Part shown: piece after piece, positions 33,728 through 41,102 of the stretch
Layout of the letters: the number at the start of each line of letters is the position of its first letter
How positions within the stretch are numbered: position 1 is the first letter of the stretch
Assembly (NCBI GenBank): GCA_017415165.1
Contig: JAFQIY010000045.1
Span: forward strand, 1-48,272
Direction: 5' to 3'
DNA: 48,272 nt
DNA from: Oscillospiraceae bacterium
GTDB lineage: Bacteria > Bacillota > Clostridia > Oscillospirales > Ruminococcaceae
Notes under the pieces: model-generated
Seen by the model: only the letters and a program-made list of their open reading frames with translations
The model's database searches: none
What the model was told of the DNA's origin: nothing
Translations under genes and position numbers: made by a program

Positions 33728-34825
33728 ATGGGTTTTGCTATAGATAATGAAGAAATCTATTCCGATATTAATATAAAAGTTGTAGGTGTCGGCGGCGGCG
33801 GCGGTAACGCCCTCAACTGTATGGCTACCGAAGGTATTTTCGACGTTGAATTTGTTGCTGTAAACACTGACGCAGCTGCTCTCCGTTCCTCCAAGGCTTC
33901 CACTAAGGTTCAGATTGGCGAAAAACTCACACGAGGCAGAGGCGCTGGCAATAAGCCTGAAATCGGTGAACGCTCCGCTCAGGAAAACCGTGACGAAATC
34001 GCTGCTGCTCTCAAGGGTGCTACTATGGTTTTCATCGCTGCAGGTATGGGCGGCGGTACAGGTACAGGTGCAGCTCCTGTTGTTGCTGAGGTTGCCAAGG
34101 AAATGGATATCCTTACTGTTGCTGTTGTAACAAAGCCTTTCAACTTTGAGCAGAAGGCTAAGATGGTTCAGGCTGAACGCGGTATCGGCGAGCTTATGAA
34201 GCACGTTGACTCCCTCGTTGTTATCCCTAACGAACGTCTTATTTCCACAAATGAAAAGCCTCTCACAATGAAGGAAAGCTTCTCACTTGCTGATAATATC
34301 CTCAAGACAGGTGTAAAGTCCATTGCTGAGCTTATCACAGTTGACGGATTCATCAACCTCGACTTTGCTGACGTTGAGACAACAATGAAGAACGCAGGCT
34401 ATGCTCATATGGCTATCGGTCACGGTTCAGGCAAGGATAAGGCTGCTGAAGCTGCAAACGCTGTTATCACAAGCCCGCTCCTCGAAACTTCTATCAGCGG
34501 CGCTACAAGACTCCTTGTTAACATTGTTATGTCTGAGGACGCTCTTTCCACTGATATCGACACAGCTACAAAGCTTATCACAGAAGCTGCTGACCCTGAT
34601 GTTGAACTCATCTTCGGTGCAAGCTTCGATGAAAATATGCAGGACGAAATCAACCTTACTGTTATCGCTTCCGGCTTCAAGAATATGGAGGGCGTTGGCA
34701 CAGTTATTAAGGCTGACGAGCCAAAGGCAGCAGAAACAGGCGATGCAGGTGCAGATATTCCTAAGCCATCTTCTGCAATCAACGAATACTCTGAGCTGTT
34801 TGATATCTTCAACAGCAGAGGCTAA
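33728..34825 (+). CDS. ftsZ: Cell division GTPase FtsZ
   Basis: Tubulin-like GTPase that forms the cytokinetic ring. 365 aa. The nucleotide-binding GGGGGNALN near residue 20 and the tubulin signature GGGTGTGAAP (about 105-114) are present, as is the T7-loop region FINLDFADVETTM. The short linker ends in NEYSELFDIFNSRG, unlike the usual DIPxFLR-type terminal peptide that binds FtsA. Start ATG after AGGAGGACGTTTTAA. Own promoter and strong terminator. Confidence 0.98.
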   Translation: MGFAIDNEEIYSDINIKVVGVGGGGGNALNCMATEGIFDVEFVAVNTDAAALRSSKASTKVQIGEKLTRGRGAGNKPEIGERSAQENRDEIAAALKGATMVFIAAGMGGGTGTGAAPVVAEVAKEMDILTVAVVTKPFNFEQKAKMVQAERGIGELMKHVDSLVVIPNERLISTNEKPLTMKESFSLADNILKTGVKSIAELITVDGFINLDFADVETTMKNAGYAHMAIGHGSGKDKAAEAANAVITSPLLETSISGATRLLVNIVMSEDALSTDIDTATKLITEAADPDVELIFGASFDENMQDEINLTVIASGFKNMEGVGTVIKADEPKAAETGDAGADIPKPSSAINEYSELFDIFNSRG

Positions 34826-34838
34826 GCTACATAAAATC

Positions 34839-34868
34839 AAGCCGTATCCTAATGGATACGGCTTTTTT
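34839..34868 (+). terminator. Intrinsic terminator of ftsZ
   Basis: GCCGTATCC, loop TAAT, GGATACGGC, then TTTTTT: perfect 9-bp stem. Confidence 0.95.
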
Positions 34869-34891
34869 GTAAGAAGCAATTCAATGAAAAC

Positions 34892-35083
34892 ATTATGGAG
34901 ACTCACTGGGGCAAACCTTTCTGAAGAAAGGTTCTTCCCCAGACCCCTTTCCAAAGACTTTCAGTCTAAAATACCCATATATGGCTATAGCCATATATGG
35001 GTATTTTACATTAGAAGTTTTAGGGAGGGAGTTTGAGGGAGGACCCTTTTCCAAAAGGGTCTCCCTCAATAGCTCTCCATAAT
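34892..35083. mobile_element. Family C MITE-like element, 192 bp, with 10-bp terminal inverted repeats
   Basis: Ends are ATTATGGAGA and TCTCCATAAT, exact inverted repeats. Inside are three hairpins: GGGGCAAACCTTTCT/AGAAAGGTTCTTCCCC-type on the left, a perfect 42-nt palindrome at 34967-35008, and GAGGGAGGACCC/GGGTCTCCCTC on the right. No reading frame. It lies between the convergent ftsZ and ilvE genes and may serve as ilvE terminator. A transposon-derived origin is inferred from the ends. Confidence 0.75.
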
Positions 35084-35094
35084 ATTTCACCGAA

Positions 35095-36189
35095 TTACTT
35101 CTTGCAGCAGCAACATTCGCCGACAGGAGTTGTCCAGCCGAACTTGTCCTCAACCTTGCCCCACTGGATACCTGTGAGAGTATCGTAAAGCTTCTGGGAA
35201 ATTGCTCCGATTTCGCCGTTGTTGAGTACCATAACCTTGTCGCCGTACTTGAGTTCGCCGACAGGAGAGATAACAGCAGCTGTACCTGTACCGAAAGCTT
35301 CGTCGAACTTACCTTCGTCGTAAGCCTTAACAAGCTCGTCAATTTCGATGTCACGCTCTGTAACCTTGTAGCCCATAGACTTGAGAAGCTCAATGCAGGA
35401 CTTTCTTGTGATACCGCCAAGGATAGAACCTCTGTCAAGGCTTGGTGTAATAACTTCGCCGTCAACAACGAAGAATACGTTCATAGCACCAACTTCGTCA
35501 ATGTACTTTCTGTGTACGCCGTCAAGCCAGAGAACCTGTGCGTAGCCCTGCTTTTCAGCTTCTTCCTGAGCCTTGAGGGATACAGCGTAGTTTGCAGCAG
35601 CCTTTGTGAAGCCTGTACCGCCTGTTACTGCACGAACGTACTTTTCTTCAACATAAATCTTAACAGGAGCAAGTCCGTTTGCATAGTAAGCGCCAACAGG
35701 GGAAAGAATGATAGCGAAGATAAGGTGCTTTGCAGGGTGAACGCCAACCATTGGGTCAACTGCAAAGATGTATGGACGGATGTAGAGGGAAGTGCCCTCA
35801 GCAGTAGGAATCCAGTCCTCGTCAACCTTTACAAGAGTCTTGATGGCTTCAACAGCGAAAGCTTCGTCAATCTGTGGGATACAGAGACGGTCGTTGGAGA
35901 GGTTGAGCCTTGCCATATTCTGCTCAGGACGGAAAAGCTGAATTTTGCCGTCAGCAGTTCTGTAAGCCTTGAGACCTTCAAAGTCAGCCTGACCGTAGTG
36001 GAGACACATAGAAGCAGGGTCCATAGGAATTGGACCGTAAGGAACGATTCTTGCATCGTGCCAGCCCTGACCCTCGTCATAATTCATAAGGAACATATGG
36101 TCTGTAAAAATTTTACCGAAGCCAAGCTTTGTTTCGTCAGCAGGTTTAGCCTTCGGAGTTGCAGTTCTTGTTACTTTTATTTCCAGCAT
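35095..36189 (-). CDS. ilvE: Branched-chain-amino-acid aminotransferase
   Basis: Fold-type IV PLP enzyme that transfers amino groups between glutamate and the keto acids of leucine, isoleucine and valine. 364 aa. Seen: LHYGQADFEGLKAYR, the PLP lysine in GTGFTKAAANYAVSL, VLWLDGVHRKYIDEVGAMN, and PSLDRGSILGGITR. The length and motifs fit the longer eukaryote-like BCAT type. The C-terminus ends in the odd run GECCCCKK. Start ATG at 36189 after GAAAGGAAGTTTTCTAA; own promoter. Confidence 0.95.
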   Translation of the reverse strand: MLEIKVTRTATPKAKPADETKLGFGKIFTDHMFLMNYDEGQGWHDARIVPYGPIPMDPASMCLHYGQADFEGLKAYRTADGKIQLFRPEQNMARLNLSNDRLCIPQIDEAFAVEAIKTLVKVDEDWIPTAEGTSLYIRPYIFAVDPMVGVHPAKHLIFAIILSPVGAYYANGLAPVKIYVEEKYVRAVTGGTGFTKAAANYAVSLKAQEEAEKQGYAQVLWLDGVHRKYIDEVGAMNVFFVVDGEVITPSLDRGSILGGITRKSCIELLKSMGYKVTERDIEIDELVKAYDEGKFDEAFGTGTAAVISPVGELKYGDKVMVLNNGEIGAISQKLYDTLTGIQWGKVEDKFGWTTPVGECCCCKK

Positions 36190-36227
36190 TTAGAAAACTT
36201 CCTTTCTGTTTTATAAAATACACATTT

Positions 36228-36256
36228 ATTATATCACATCTATCCACGCAATTCAA
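36228..36256 (-). promoter_or_regulatory. Sigma-A promoter of ilvE
   Basis: Minus strand TTGAAT (36251-36256), 17-nt spacer, TATAAT (36228-36233). No T-box or other leader is visible in the 38 bp before the gene. Confidence 0.8.
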
Positions 36257-36323
36257 GTAGGAAAGGGAATAATTTTTAAACTTATGCAATTATCCAAGAT
36301 AAAACTTGCAGAATTCTATGCAG

Positions 36324-36450
36324 ATAAATTACAATTTGTCTGTGAGTGTGGAGTTTGGAGAGTGGAGTGAGGAGTTAAAGAGAATCATAGTTTACACAAC
36401 AACTCCACACTCCACTCTCAACACTCCTAACTCTATAAATTATAATTTAT
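36324..36450 (-). repeat. Family B 127-bp palindromic repeat, copy B3 (inverted)
   Basis: Reverse complement of B1/B2 with the same 127-bp length and 16-nt palindromic ends. It occupies most of the ilvE-spoVAD gap, where spoVAC would normally be found upstream of spoVAD. Apart from B3 and the ilvE promoter the gap shows no clear sigma-G site. Confidence 0.9.
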
Positions 36451-36512
36451 ATTTATAGTATAAAATAGTTTTGCCGTGGAAAAATATAAAAAAATCCGAA
36501 AGGAAATTTTCT

Positions 36513-37574
36513 ATGGCAAAAAAGATTTCACGAAATACATTTATTATGGAAAGTCCGCCCACAATACACAGCTATGCTTCGACAGTCGGAAAAAAAGAGG
36601 GAGAAGGTCCGCTTGCAGACTGCTTTGACGAGGTTTCCGAGGATGCTTACTTCGGTCAGAAAACCTGGGAGCAAGGCGAAAGCGAGCTGATGAAGCGTAC
36701 TGTTCAGCGTGCGATAAAAAAAGGGAAACTCGGCAACGATGACATCGACTATATGTTTGCAGGTGATTTGCTTAATCAATGCATAAGCTCTACCTATGGT
36801 CTGCGTGACCTTAATATTCCTTTGCTGGGCATTTACGGTGCTTGCTCAACAATGTCTGAGGGGCTTACTCTTGCGGCGCTTCTCACGGACGGAGGAATGG
36901 GAGGTAATATCGTTGCAACCACGTCTTCACACTTCTGCACGGCAGAACGACAATTCCGTTTCCCGTTGTCCTACGGCTCTGTACGCACCCCCACGGCTCA
37001 GTGGACCTGCACAGCTTCGGGTGCCGTTGTGGTTACCCCAAAGAGAGTTTCCCCGTTCATACGTGCTGTCACAATCGGCAAAATCGTAGACCTTGGTGTA
37101 ACAGACGCAAACAATATGGGGGCGGCGATGGCGCCTGCCGCGGCGTATGTGATAAAGACATTTTTGCAGGACACGTCAATGGAGCCGTCCGATTTTGATG
37201 CAATTGTAACAGGCGACCTTGGCACGGTAGGAAGCAAGCTGCTTGTTGAACTGCTGATGACGGAGGGTATTAATATTTCTGCACAGCACCGTGACTGCGG
37301 GGTAATGATGTTCGATATCGAGGGACAGGACGTCCACGCAGGCGGTTCAGGCTGCGGTTGTTCGGCATCGGTTCTGTGCGGATATTTCCTGCCAAAGCTG
37401 CGTACAGGCGAGCTGAAAAATATTCTTTTCTGTGCAACGGGTGCACTTATGTCAACAACCGCTTCACAGCAGGGTGAAAGTATTCCGTCCATTTCACACG
37501 CTGTATTTATCTCTGCGGAAAGCCGTCTGCAAGACCACGAAGGAGGTGCTGAAAATGCTGATGGATTATCTTAA
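36513..37574 (+). CDS. spoVAD: Stage V sporulation protein AD
   Basis: 353-aa thiolase-fold protein. In Bacillus SpoVAD binds dipicolinic acid and works with SpoVAC and SpoVAE(b) to load Ca-DPA into the forespore. Family features: NTFIMESPPTIHSYAST at the start, LLNQCISSTYGLRDL, IYGACSTMSEGLTLA (thiolase-like Cys region), and VTGDLGTVGS. Start: ATG at 36513 after GAAAGGAAATTTTCT. It overlaps spoVAE by 20 bp. spoVAC is absent upstream, which is unusual. Confidence 0.95.
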   Translation: MAKKISRNTFIMESPPTIHSYASTVGKKEGEGPLADCFDEVSEDAYFGQKTWEQGESELMKRTVQRAIKKGKLGNDDIDYMFAGDLLNQCISSTYGLRDLNIPLLGIYGACSTMSEGLTLAALLTDGGMGGNIVATTSSHFCTAERQFRFPLSYGSVRTPTAQWTCTASGAVVVTPKRVSPFIRAVTIGKIVDLGVTDANNMGAAMAPAAAYVIKTFLQDTSMEPSDFDAIVTGDLGTVGSKLLVELLMTEGINISAQHRDCGVMMFDIEGQDVHAGGSGCGCSASVLCGYFLPKLRTGELKNILFCATGALMSTTASQQGESIPSISHAVFISAESRLQDHEGGAENADGLS

Positions 37575-37914
37575 TGCGTTTATTGTGGGAGGGGCATTCT
37601 GTGCAGTTGGACAGCTGCTGATTGATTACACCAAGCTTACACCTGCAAGAATTCTGGTTTCGTATGTTGTGGTTGGTGTAATTCTTGGTGCGTTCAATCT
37701 GTATCAGCCATTGATTGATTTTGCGGGAGCGGGCGCAAGCGTACCGCTTACAGGCTTCGGAAATCTTCTTGCGGACGGAGTGCGTCAGGCGGTTGACGAA
37801 AAGGGTCTGCTGGGCGTCCTCACAGGAGGAATTACCAATGCCGCAGGTGGGATAACCGCCGCCATACTTTTTGGACTGCTTGGTGCACTGATATTCAAGC
37901 CTAAAGAGAAGTAA
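37555..37914 (+). CDS. spoVAE: Stage V sporulation protein AE (AEb type)
   Basis: 119-aa hydrophobic protein with about four transmembrane segments, part of the spore DPA channel. Seen: AFIVGGAFCAVGQLLIDYTK, LTPARILVSYVV, GAGASVPLTGFGNLLADGV, and KGLLGVLTGGITNAAGGI. The length matches SpoVAE(b). Start ATG at 37555 follows AGGAGG with 8-nt spacing inside the end of spoVAD; translation is coupled. Confidence 0.93.
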   Translation: MLMDYLNAFIVGGAFCAVGQLLIDYTKLTPARILVSYVVVGVILGAFNLYQPLIDFAGAGASVPLTGFGNLLADGVRQAVDEKGLLGVLTGGITNAAGGITAAILFGLLGALIFKPKEK

Positions 37915-37941
37915 GACAAATTATAATTCAACTGTTTCCAC

Positions 37942-37979
37942 AAAAATACCGCACCCGACAGCTATGTCAGATGCGGTAT
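37942..37979. terminator. Bidirectional terminator between spoVAE and the carboxypeptidase gene
   Basis: ATACCGCA...TGCGGTAT outer stem with an inner GACA/TGTC pair. Minus strand continues TTTTTG; plus strand continues AAATT, so it works best for the minus-strand gene. Confidence 0.75.
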
Positions 37980-37982
37980 AAA

Positions 37983-38996
37983 TTATACAATAATTGTAAC
38001 CTTCTGCTCCGAATACGAGGTTGAAGGCATTGTTTCCTTCGGCTCTGTATTTTCGGAAGCTGCTGTTACCTCAGGTTCTTCCTCTTTTTCCTCAAGCGGA
38101 CCAAGCATTTCCGTTGCCTTGCCGTTTTCGTCAAGCCATCCCTGCTTTTCGAAATATTCCTCAAGGCAAAGACCGCTTTCCTTGATTTCAGTTGCGTAAT
38201 ATACGCCTACAAATCTATAGTGCCACGGCTCGTAAATGATATCTGTTATTTCCTGCTTGCCTTTCGGATAACGCAGTATAAAGCCGTACTTGTGTGCATT
38301 CTTGTCAAGCCACTTGAACGCTTCGGTGTCTTCAAAACCGTCGTCCTCCATACTTGTGTATTCCTCAGACATAATATCCAGCGCAAGACCTGCGTTGTGC
38401 TCACTTTCACCCGGAAGTGCAACCTCCGCAAGCGTATCAGCGTAAGCCTCGTCATAGGTCATACCCCTGTTGTCAATTCTGTCCTGCACGCTGTTATCGA
38501 AGTTCTGCTGCTGATACTCAATTGTGCGGTAGGCGGAAACCACCATCAGGTCAATTCCGTCCTCCTTTGCGGCATTATACATATCATCGAAATATCCTGC
38601 CGCACGGGAGTCAAAGTAATATTTTCTCCAGCTTTCAAAAATCATTGTTGTTTCAATTCTGCTGTCATAGTCCAGCGGCAGCGGATTATTCTTGTTCACA
38701 AGGAACATTGCCCATTCGTTGTCTATATTCTCTTCCTCCTCAGCAGGTTCTTCCATAATAATAACCTCAGGTGTTGTTTCGGTAAGCTTTTCCGACTCTC
38801 CCTCGGTTTCAATCTCAGCCCCTGTTTTAACCTCGGTTCCTGCCTCAGCAGCAGTATTGTTCTCATCTTTCTTGAAAACAAAGGTTGTCAGCACAAAAGC
38901 AAGCGCCAGAAGCAGTGCCGTTATAATCAATAAGTATTTTATTCCACGCAAAATTATTACTCTCCTTTTATTGTTGTTTCTTTTTATTTTACGCAT
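37983..38996 (-). CDS. Membrane-anchored D-Ala-D-Ala carboxypeptidase (VanY/M15B)
   Basis: Zinc peptidase that trims the terminal D-Ala from peptidoglycan stem peptides outside the membrane. 337 aa: very basic N-terminus (RKIKRNNNKRR), one transmembrane helix (about 19-41), a Glu/Thr-rich linker, then the M15 domain with SEHNAGLALDIM (zinc His about 200 and Asp about 207) and EPWHYRFVG (Glu-Pro-Trp-His, His about 259). A disordered acidic tail follows. Start: ATG at 38996 after AGGAGAATTGCT; the longer reading from 39053 lies within the promoter. No vancomycin-resistance genes are nearby, so housekeeping wall trimming is likely. Confidence 0.92.
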   Translation of the reverse strand: MRKIKRNNNKRRVIILRGIKYLLIITALLLALAFVLTTFVFKKDENNTAAEAGTEVKTGAEIETEGESEKLTETTPEVIIMEEPAEEEENIDNEWAMFLVNKNNPLPLDYDSRIETTMIFESWRKYYFDSRAAGYFDDMYNAAKEDGIDLMVVSAYRTIEYQQQNFDNSVQDRIDNRGMTYDEAYADTLAEVALPGESEHNAGLALDIMSEEYTSMEDDGFEDTEAFKWLDKNAHKYGFILRYPKGKQEITDIIYEPWHYRFVGVYYATEIKESGLCLEEYFEKQGWLDENGKATEMLGPLEEKEEEPEVTAASENTEPKETMPSTSYSEQKVTIIV

Positions 38997-39024
38997 AGCA
39001 ATTCTCCTGAAAAAATATATTACC

Positions 39025-39053
39025 ATTATACCACTAAAACTGTCATTTTTCAA
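39025..39053 (-). promoter_or_regulatory. Sigma-A promoter of the carboxypeptidase gene
   Basis: Minus strand TTGAAA (39048-39053), 17-nt spacer, TATAAT (39025-39030). Divergent from the nrdR promoter 10 bp away. Confidence 0.8.
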
Positions 39054-39062
39054 CCTTAATTC

Positions 39063-39092
39063 TTGACAAAATAACGCCAGCCGTGATATACT
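39063..39092 (+). promoter_or_regulatory. Sigma-A promoter of nrdR
   Basis: TTGACA (39063-39068), 18-nt spacer, TATACT (39087-39092). Confidence 0.78.
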
Positions 39093-39122
39093 TTAATTAT
39101 TAAATCTGAAAGGAATTTTCCA

Positions 39123-39569
39123 ATGCGCTGTCCGTTTTGCAATTACGAAGATACAAAAGTCGTGGACTCACGCTCCATTGACGGAAAAAAACGCCGCAGA
39201 CGTGAATGTACAAACTGCGGAAAAAGGTTTACTACATATGAAGCGGTTGAAATGCCCGTATTGCTGGTCGTGAAGCGTGATAACTCAGTTGAGCTTTTCG
39301 ACAGGAACAAGCTTATCAAGGGGCTGTCCTCGGCGGTAAAAAAGCGTCCTGTTTCAATTGAAGATGTAAACAGAATTGTTGACAGCGTTGAAAGCTGTTA
39401 CGCAAACAATATGCAGAATCAGATTACCTCCGCCGAAATCGGAGATATCGTGCTGAAAAGCCTGAAAGAAATGGACCAGGTTGCATATGTGCGTTTTGCG
39501 TCTGTTTACAAGGATTTCAGCGACGTGGAAAGCTTTATAAATATTATTTCTGAGCTTAAAGGGGAATAA
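39123..39569 (+). CDS. nrdR: Ribonucleotide reductase repressor NrdR
   Basis: 148-aa zinc-ribbon and ATP-cone repressor that senses ATP/dATP and represses nrd genes. The four zinc cysteines are visible (C3, C6, C29, C32) in MRCPFCNYEDTKVVDSR and ECTNCGKRFTTYE. The ATP-cone covers about 49-139 (VKRDNSVELFDRNKLIKGL onward). Start ATG after GAAAGGAATTTTCCA. Monocistronic. Confidence 0.97.
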   Translation: MRCPFCNYEDTKVVDSRSIDGKKRRRRECTNCGKRFTTYEAVEMPVLLVVKRDNSVELFDRNKLIKGLSSAVKKRPVSIEDVNRIVDSVESCYANNMQNQITSAEIGDIVLKSLKEMDQVAYVRFASVYKDFSDVESFINIISELKGE

Positions 39570-39576
39570 AATGTTT

Positions 39577-39610
39577 AAGGGTATCAGGCTTACGCTTGAT
39601 ACCCTTGTTT
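39577..39610 (+). terminator. Terminator of nrdR
   Basis: AAGGGTATCA, loop GGCTTACGCT, TGATACCCTT, then GTTT. A family A remnant follows at once. Confidence 0.85.
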
Positions 39611-39650
39611 AATGAATAATGAAAAATGAATAGTGAATAACGAATAATAC
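39611..39650 (+). repeat. Family A repeat remnant R5
   Basis: Only the AATGAATAATGAAAAATG- and AATAGTGAATAA-type arm sequence remains; the apical and end hairpins are missing. Like the full copies it directly follows a terminator. Confidence 0.6.
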
Positions 39651-39680
39651 ATAAATCACCAAGTAATTATTATCCAATAC

Positions 39681-39707
39681 AAAACGAACGCCAACGGCGT
39701 TCGTTTT
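39681..39707 (-). terminator. Terminator of tRNA-Leu
   Basis: Minus strand AAAACGAACGCC, loop GTT, GGCGTTCGTTTT: 12-bp stem whose T-rich 3' arm supplies the T-run. It begins on the last base of the encoded CCA end. Confidence 0.85.
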
Positions 39708-39789
39708 GGTGCGGATGACAGGACTTGAACCTGCACGCAAAAGCAATAGATCCTAAGTCTATCGTGTCTGCCAATTCCACCACATCCGC
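39707..39789 (-). tRNA. tRNA-Leu (anticodon UAG)
   Basis: Minus strand. The acceptor GCGGATG pairs with CATCCGC, then A73 and an encoded CCA. The anticodon stem is ATAGA/TCTAT around CTTAGGA, giving anticodon TAG (reads CUN codons). A long variable arm (TGCTTTTGCG region) marks a class II tRNA. The T-loop GGTTCAAGTCC is intact. Confidence 0.97.
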
Positions 39790-39802
39790 ATACGACTTTA
39801 TA

Positions 39803-39831
39803 ATTATAATGCTTTTTTTTACTTTTGTCAA
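39803..39831 (-). promoter_or_regulatory. Sigma-A promoter of tRNA-Leu
   Basis: Minus strand TTGACA (39826-39831), 17-nt spacer, TATAAT (39803-39808): full consensus, as expected for a stable RNA gene. Confidence 0.9.
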
Positions 39832-39856
39832 GCAGATAACTTGTTTTAAAATTCTA

Positions 39857-39885
39857 TTGACAAATCGTTACAGAATATATATAAT
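39857..39885 (+). promoter_or_regulatory. Sigma-A promoter of the AIM24-family gene
   Basis: TTGACA (39857-39862), 17-nt spacer, TATAAT (39880-39885): full consensus. Confidence 0.88.
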
Positions 39886-39921
39886 TAAAGTACACTATAA
39901 CTTTGAAAAGGGGTATGAATT

Positions 39922-40602
39922 ATGCAGTATGAAATCAAGGGAACTCCGTTTCCCGTAATTATCTGTAAGCTTGAACCAAACGAAACGGTTTGCTGTCAGA
40001 AGGGTGCTATGTCTTGGATGTCACCTAATATGCAGATGTCCACCAATGCAGGCGGCGGTATCGGCAAGATGTTTTCCCGTGCTGTAAGCGGCGAGTCTAT
40101 TTTCCAGAACAAGTACACTGCTGTCGGCGGCAACGGCGAAATCGCTTTTGCTTCATCCGTGCCAGGTCAGGTTCTTCCTGTTGAAATTTCTCCTGCAAGA
40201 ACTATTGTTGCTACCAAATCCGCTTATATCGCTTCCAGCCCAAGCGTTGAGATGAGCCTTTTCTTCCAGAAAAAGTTCGGTGTTGGTCTTTTCGGCGGCG
40301 AAGGCTTTATTATGCAGAAATTCACTGGCAACGGCGTTGCATTCCTTGAAATCGACGGCAGCTGTGTTGAGTATGACCTTGCTGCAGGCGAATCTATTCT
40401 TCTTGACACAGGCTACCTCGTAGCAATGGACGCAACCTGCTCTGTTGATATTGAGTCTGTAAAGGGTGTAGGCAATGCGCTTTTCGGCGGTGAAGGCTTA
40501 TTTAACACAAGAGTTTCCGGTCCCGGTCATATCTGGATTCAGACAATGCCTACTTATGCACTTGCAAATGCAGTACGTCCTTATATTCCTACAGGCAACT
40601 GA
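39922..40602 (+). CDS. AIM24 / TIGR00266 family protein
   Basis: 226-aa all-beta protein. Family features: the N-terminal YEIKGTPFPVIICKLEPNE, GAMSWMSPNM, the repeated FGGEGFIMQKFTG and FGGEGLFNTRVSGPGHIWIQT, matching the duplicated beta-helix-like AIM24 fold. Bacterial members are cytosolic and uncharacterised. Start ATG after AAAAGGGGTATGAATT. Strong promoter, single gene. Confidence 0.92.
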   Translation: MQYEIKGTPFPVIICKLEPNETVCCQKGAMSWMSPNMQMSTNAGGGIGKMFSRAVSGESIFQNKYTAVGGNGEIAFASSVPGQVLPVEISPARTIVATKSAYIASSPSVEMSLFFQKKFGVGLFGGEGFIMQKFTGNGVAFLEIDGSCVEYDLAAGESILLDTGYLVAMDATCSVDIESVKGVGNALFGGEGLFNTRVSGPGHIWIQTMPTYALANAVRPYIPTGN

Positions 40603-40620
40603 TTTGTACATAACAAAACT

Positions 40621-40652
40621 AAAGCTTTCGTGCCTAAGGGTACGAAAGCTTT
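40621..40652 (+). terminator. Proximal terminator hairpin (copy 1 of 2)
   Basis: AAAGCTTTCGT and ACGAAAGCTTT arms; followed by AGCC rather than a T-run. A near-identical copy lies at 40840 beyond repeat R4. Confidence 0.85.
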
Positions 40653-40837
40653 AGCCTGTCGATAAACTCGACAGGCTAATGAAAAATGAATAAAGAATAA
40701 TGAATAGTGAATAGTGAATAGTTAAGGTGTCCGCTTTGCGGACATTTTTAATTTTATTGCCGAAGGCAATTCCTTAATTATTCATTCTTCATTATTCAAT
40801 ATTCACTATTCTTTGTCGAAAAGTCTTTTTCGACAAA
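40653..40837 (-). repeat. Family A palindromic repeat, copy R4 (inverted)
   Basis: Full-length copy in the opposite orientation to R1-R3. The AGCCTGTCGA/TCGACAGGCT hairpin comes first (40653), then AT-rich arms and both apical hairpins, ending in TTTGTCGAAAA/TTTTTCGACAAA (40812-40837). Bracketed by two copies of the same terminator. Confidence 0.92.
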
Positions 40838-40839
40838 CT

Positions 40840-40874
40840 AAAGCTTTCGTGCCTAATGGTACGAAAGCTTTTTA
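40840..40874 (+). terminator. Distal terminator hairpin with T-run (copy 2 of 2)
   Basis: AAAGCTTTCGT/ACGAAAGCTTT as at 40621, one base different in the loop, followed by TTTATATG; this copy keeps the T-run. Confidence 0.85.
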
Positions 40875-41060
40875 TATGTATAACTGTAAGGGAGGTGTGC
40901 CTGTACGCCAACTATCGTTTATGACAATTTACGATAACGGGCAATTAACTTTGATTTTCCGTTTTGTGAGGTGCGGATTGGCAAAGAGGACACCCCTTAG
41001 TGTGGGTGCGATATAGAGGTTTTGAAAGTATTGTTTAAAGCTTAATACAGCGGATTATGA
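40875..41060. other. Intergenic stretch without a supported gene
   Basis: A short open frame runs through on the plus strand and encodes VRCGLAKRTPLSVGAI near its end, but its only start lies inside repeat R4. GGGAGGTG at about 40890 is not followed by a good start. It may be a decayed gene fragment. Confidence 0.4.
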
Positions 41061-41099
41061 AAAGCCAGCCCTGCAACATTACATTGCAGGGCTGGCTTT
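41061..41099. terminator. Strong terminator after the 53-aa peptide gene
   Basis: AAAGCCAGCCCTGCAA and TTGCAGGGCTGGCTTT form a perfect 16-bp stem with a 7-nt loop. The minus strand continues TTTTC, and the peptide stop codon is 4 bp upstream on that strand. Confidence 0.85.
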
Positions 41100-41102
41100 A
41101 TG

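Noticed and set aside
36451-36512. Sigma-G promoter of spoVAD
   Set aside because: A GTATA-like and an ATATA-like element can be placed about 18 nt apart, but the match is too weak in AT-rich DNA.
40813-41016. A 67-codon frame ending in VRCGLAKRTPLSVGAI
   Set aside because: Its start is in the end hairpin of repeat R4, and no ribosome site serves an internal start. A decayed fragment is possible but not supported.
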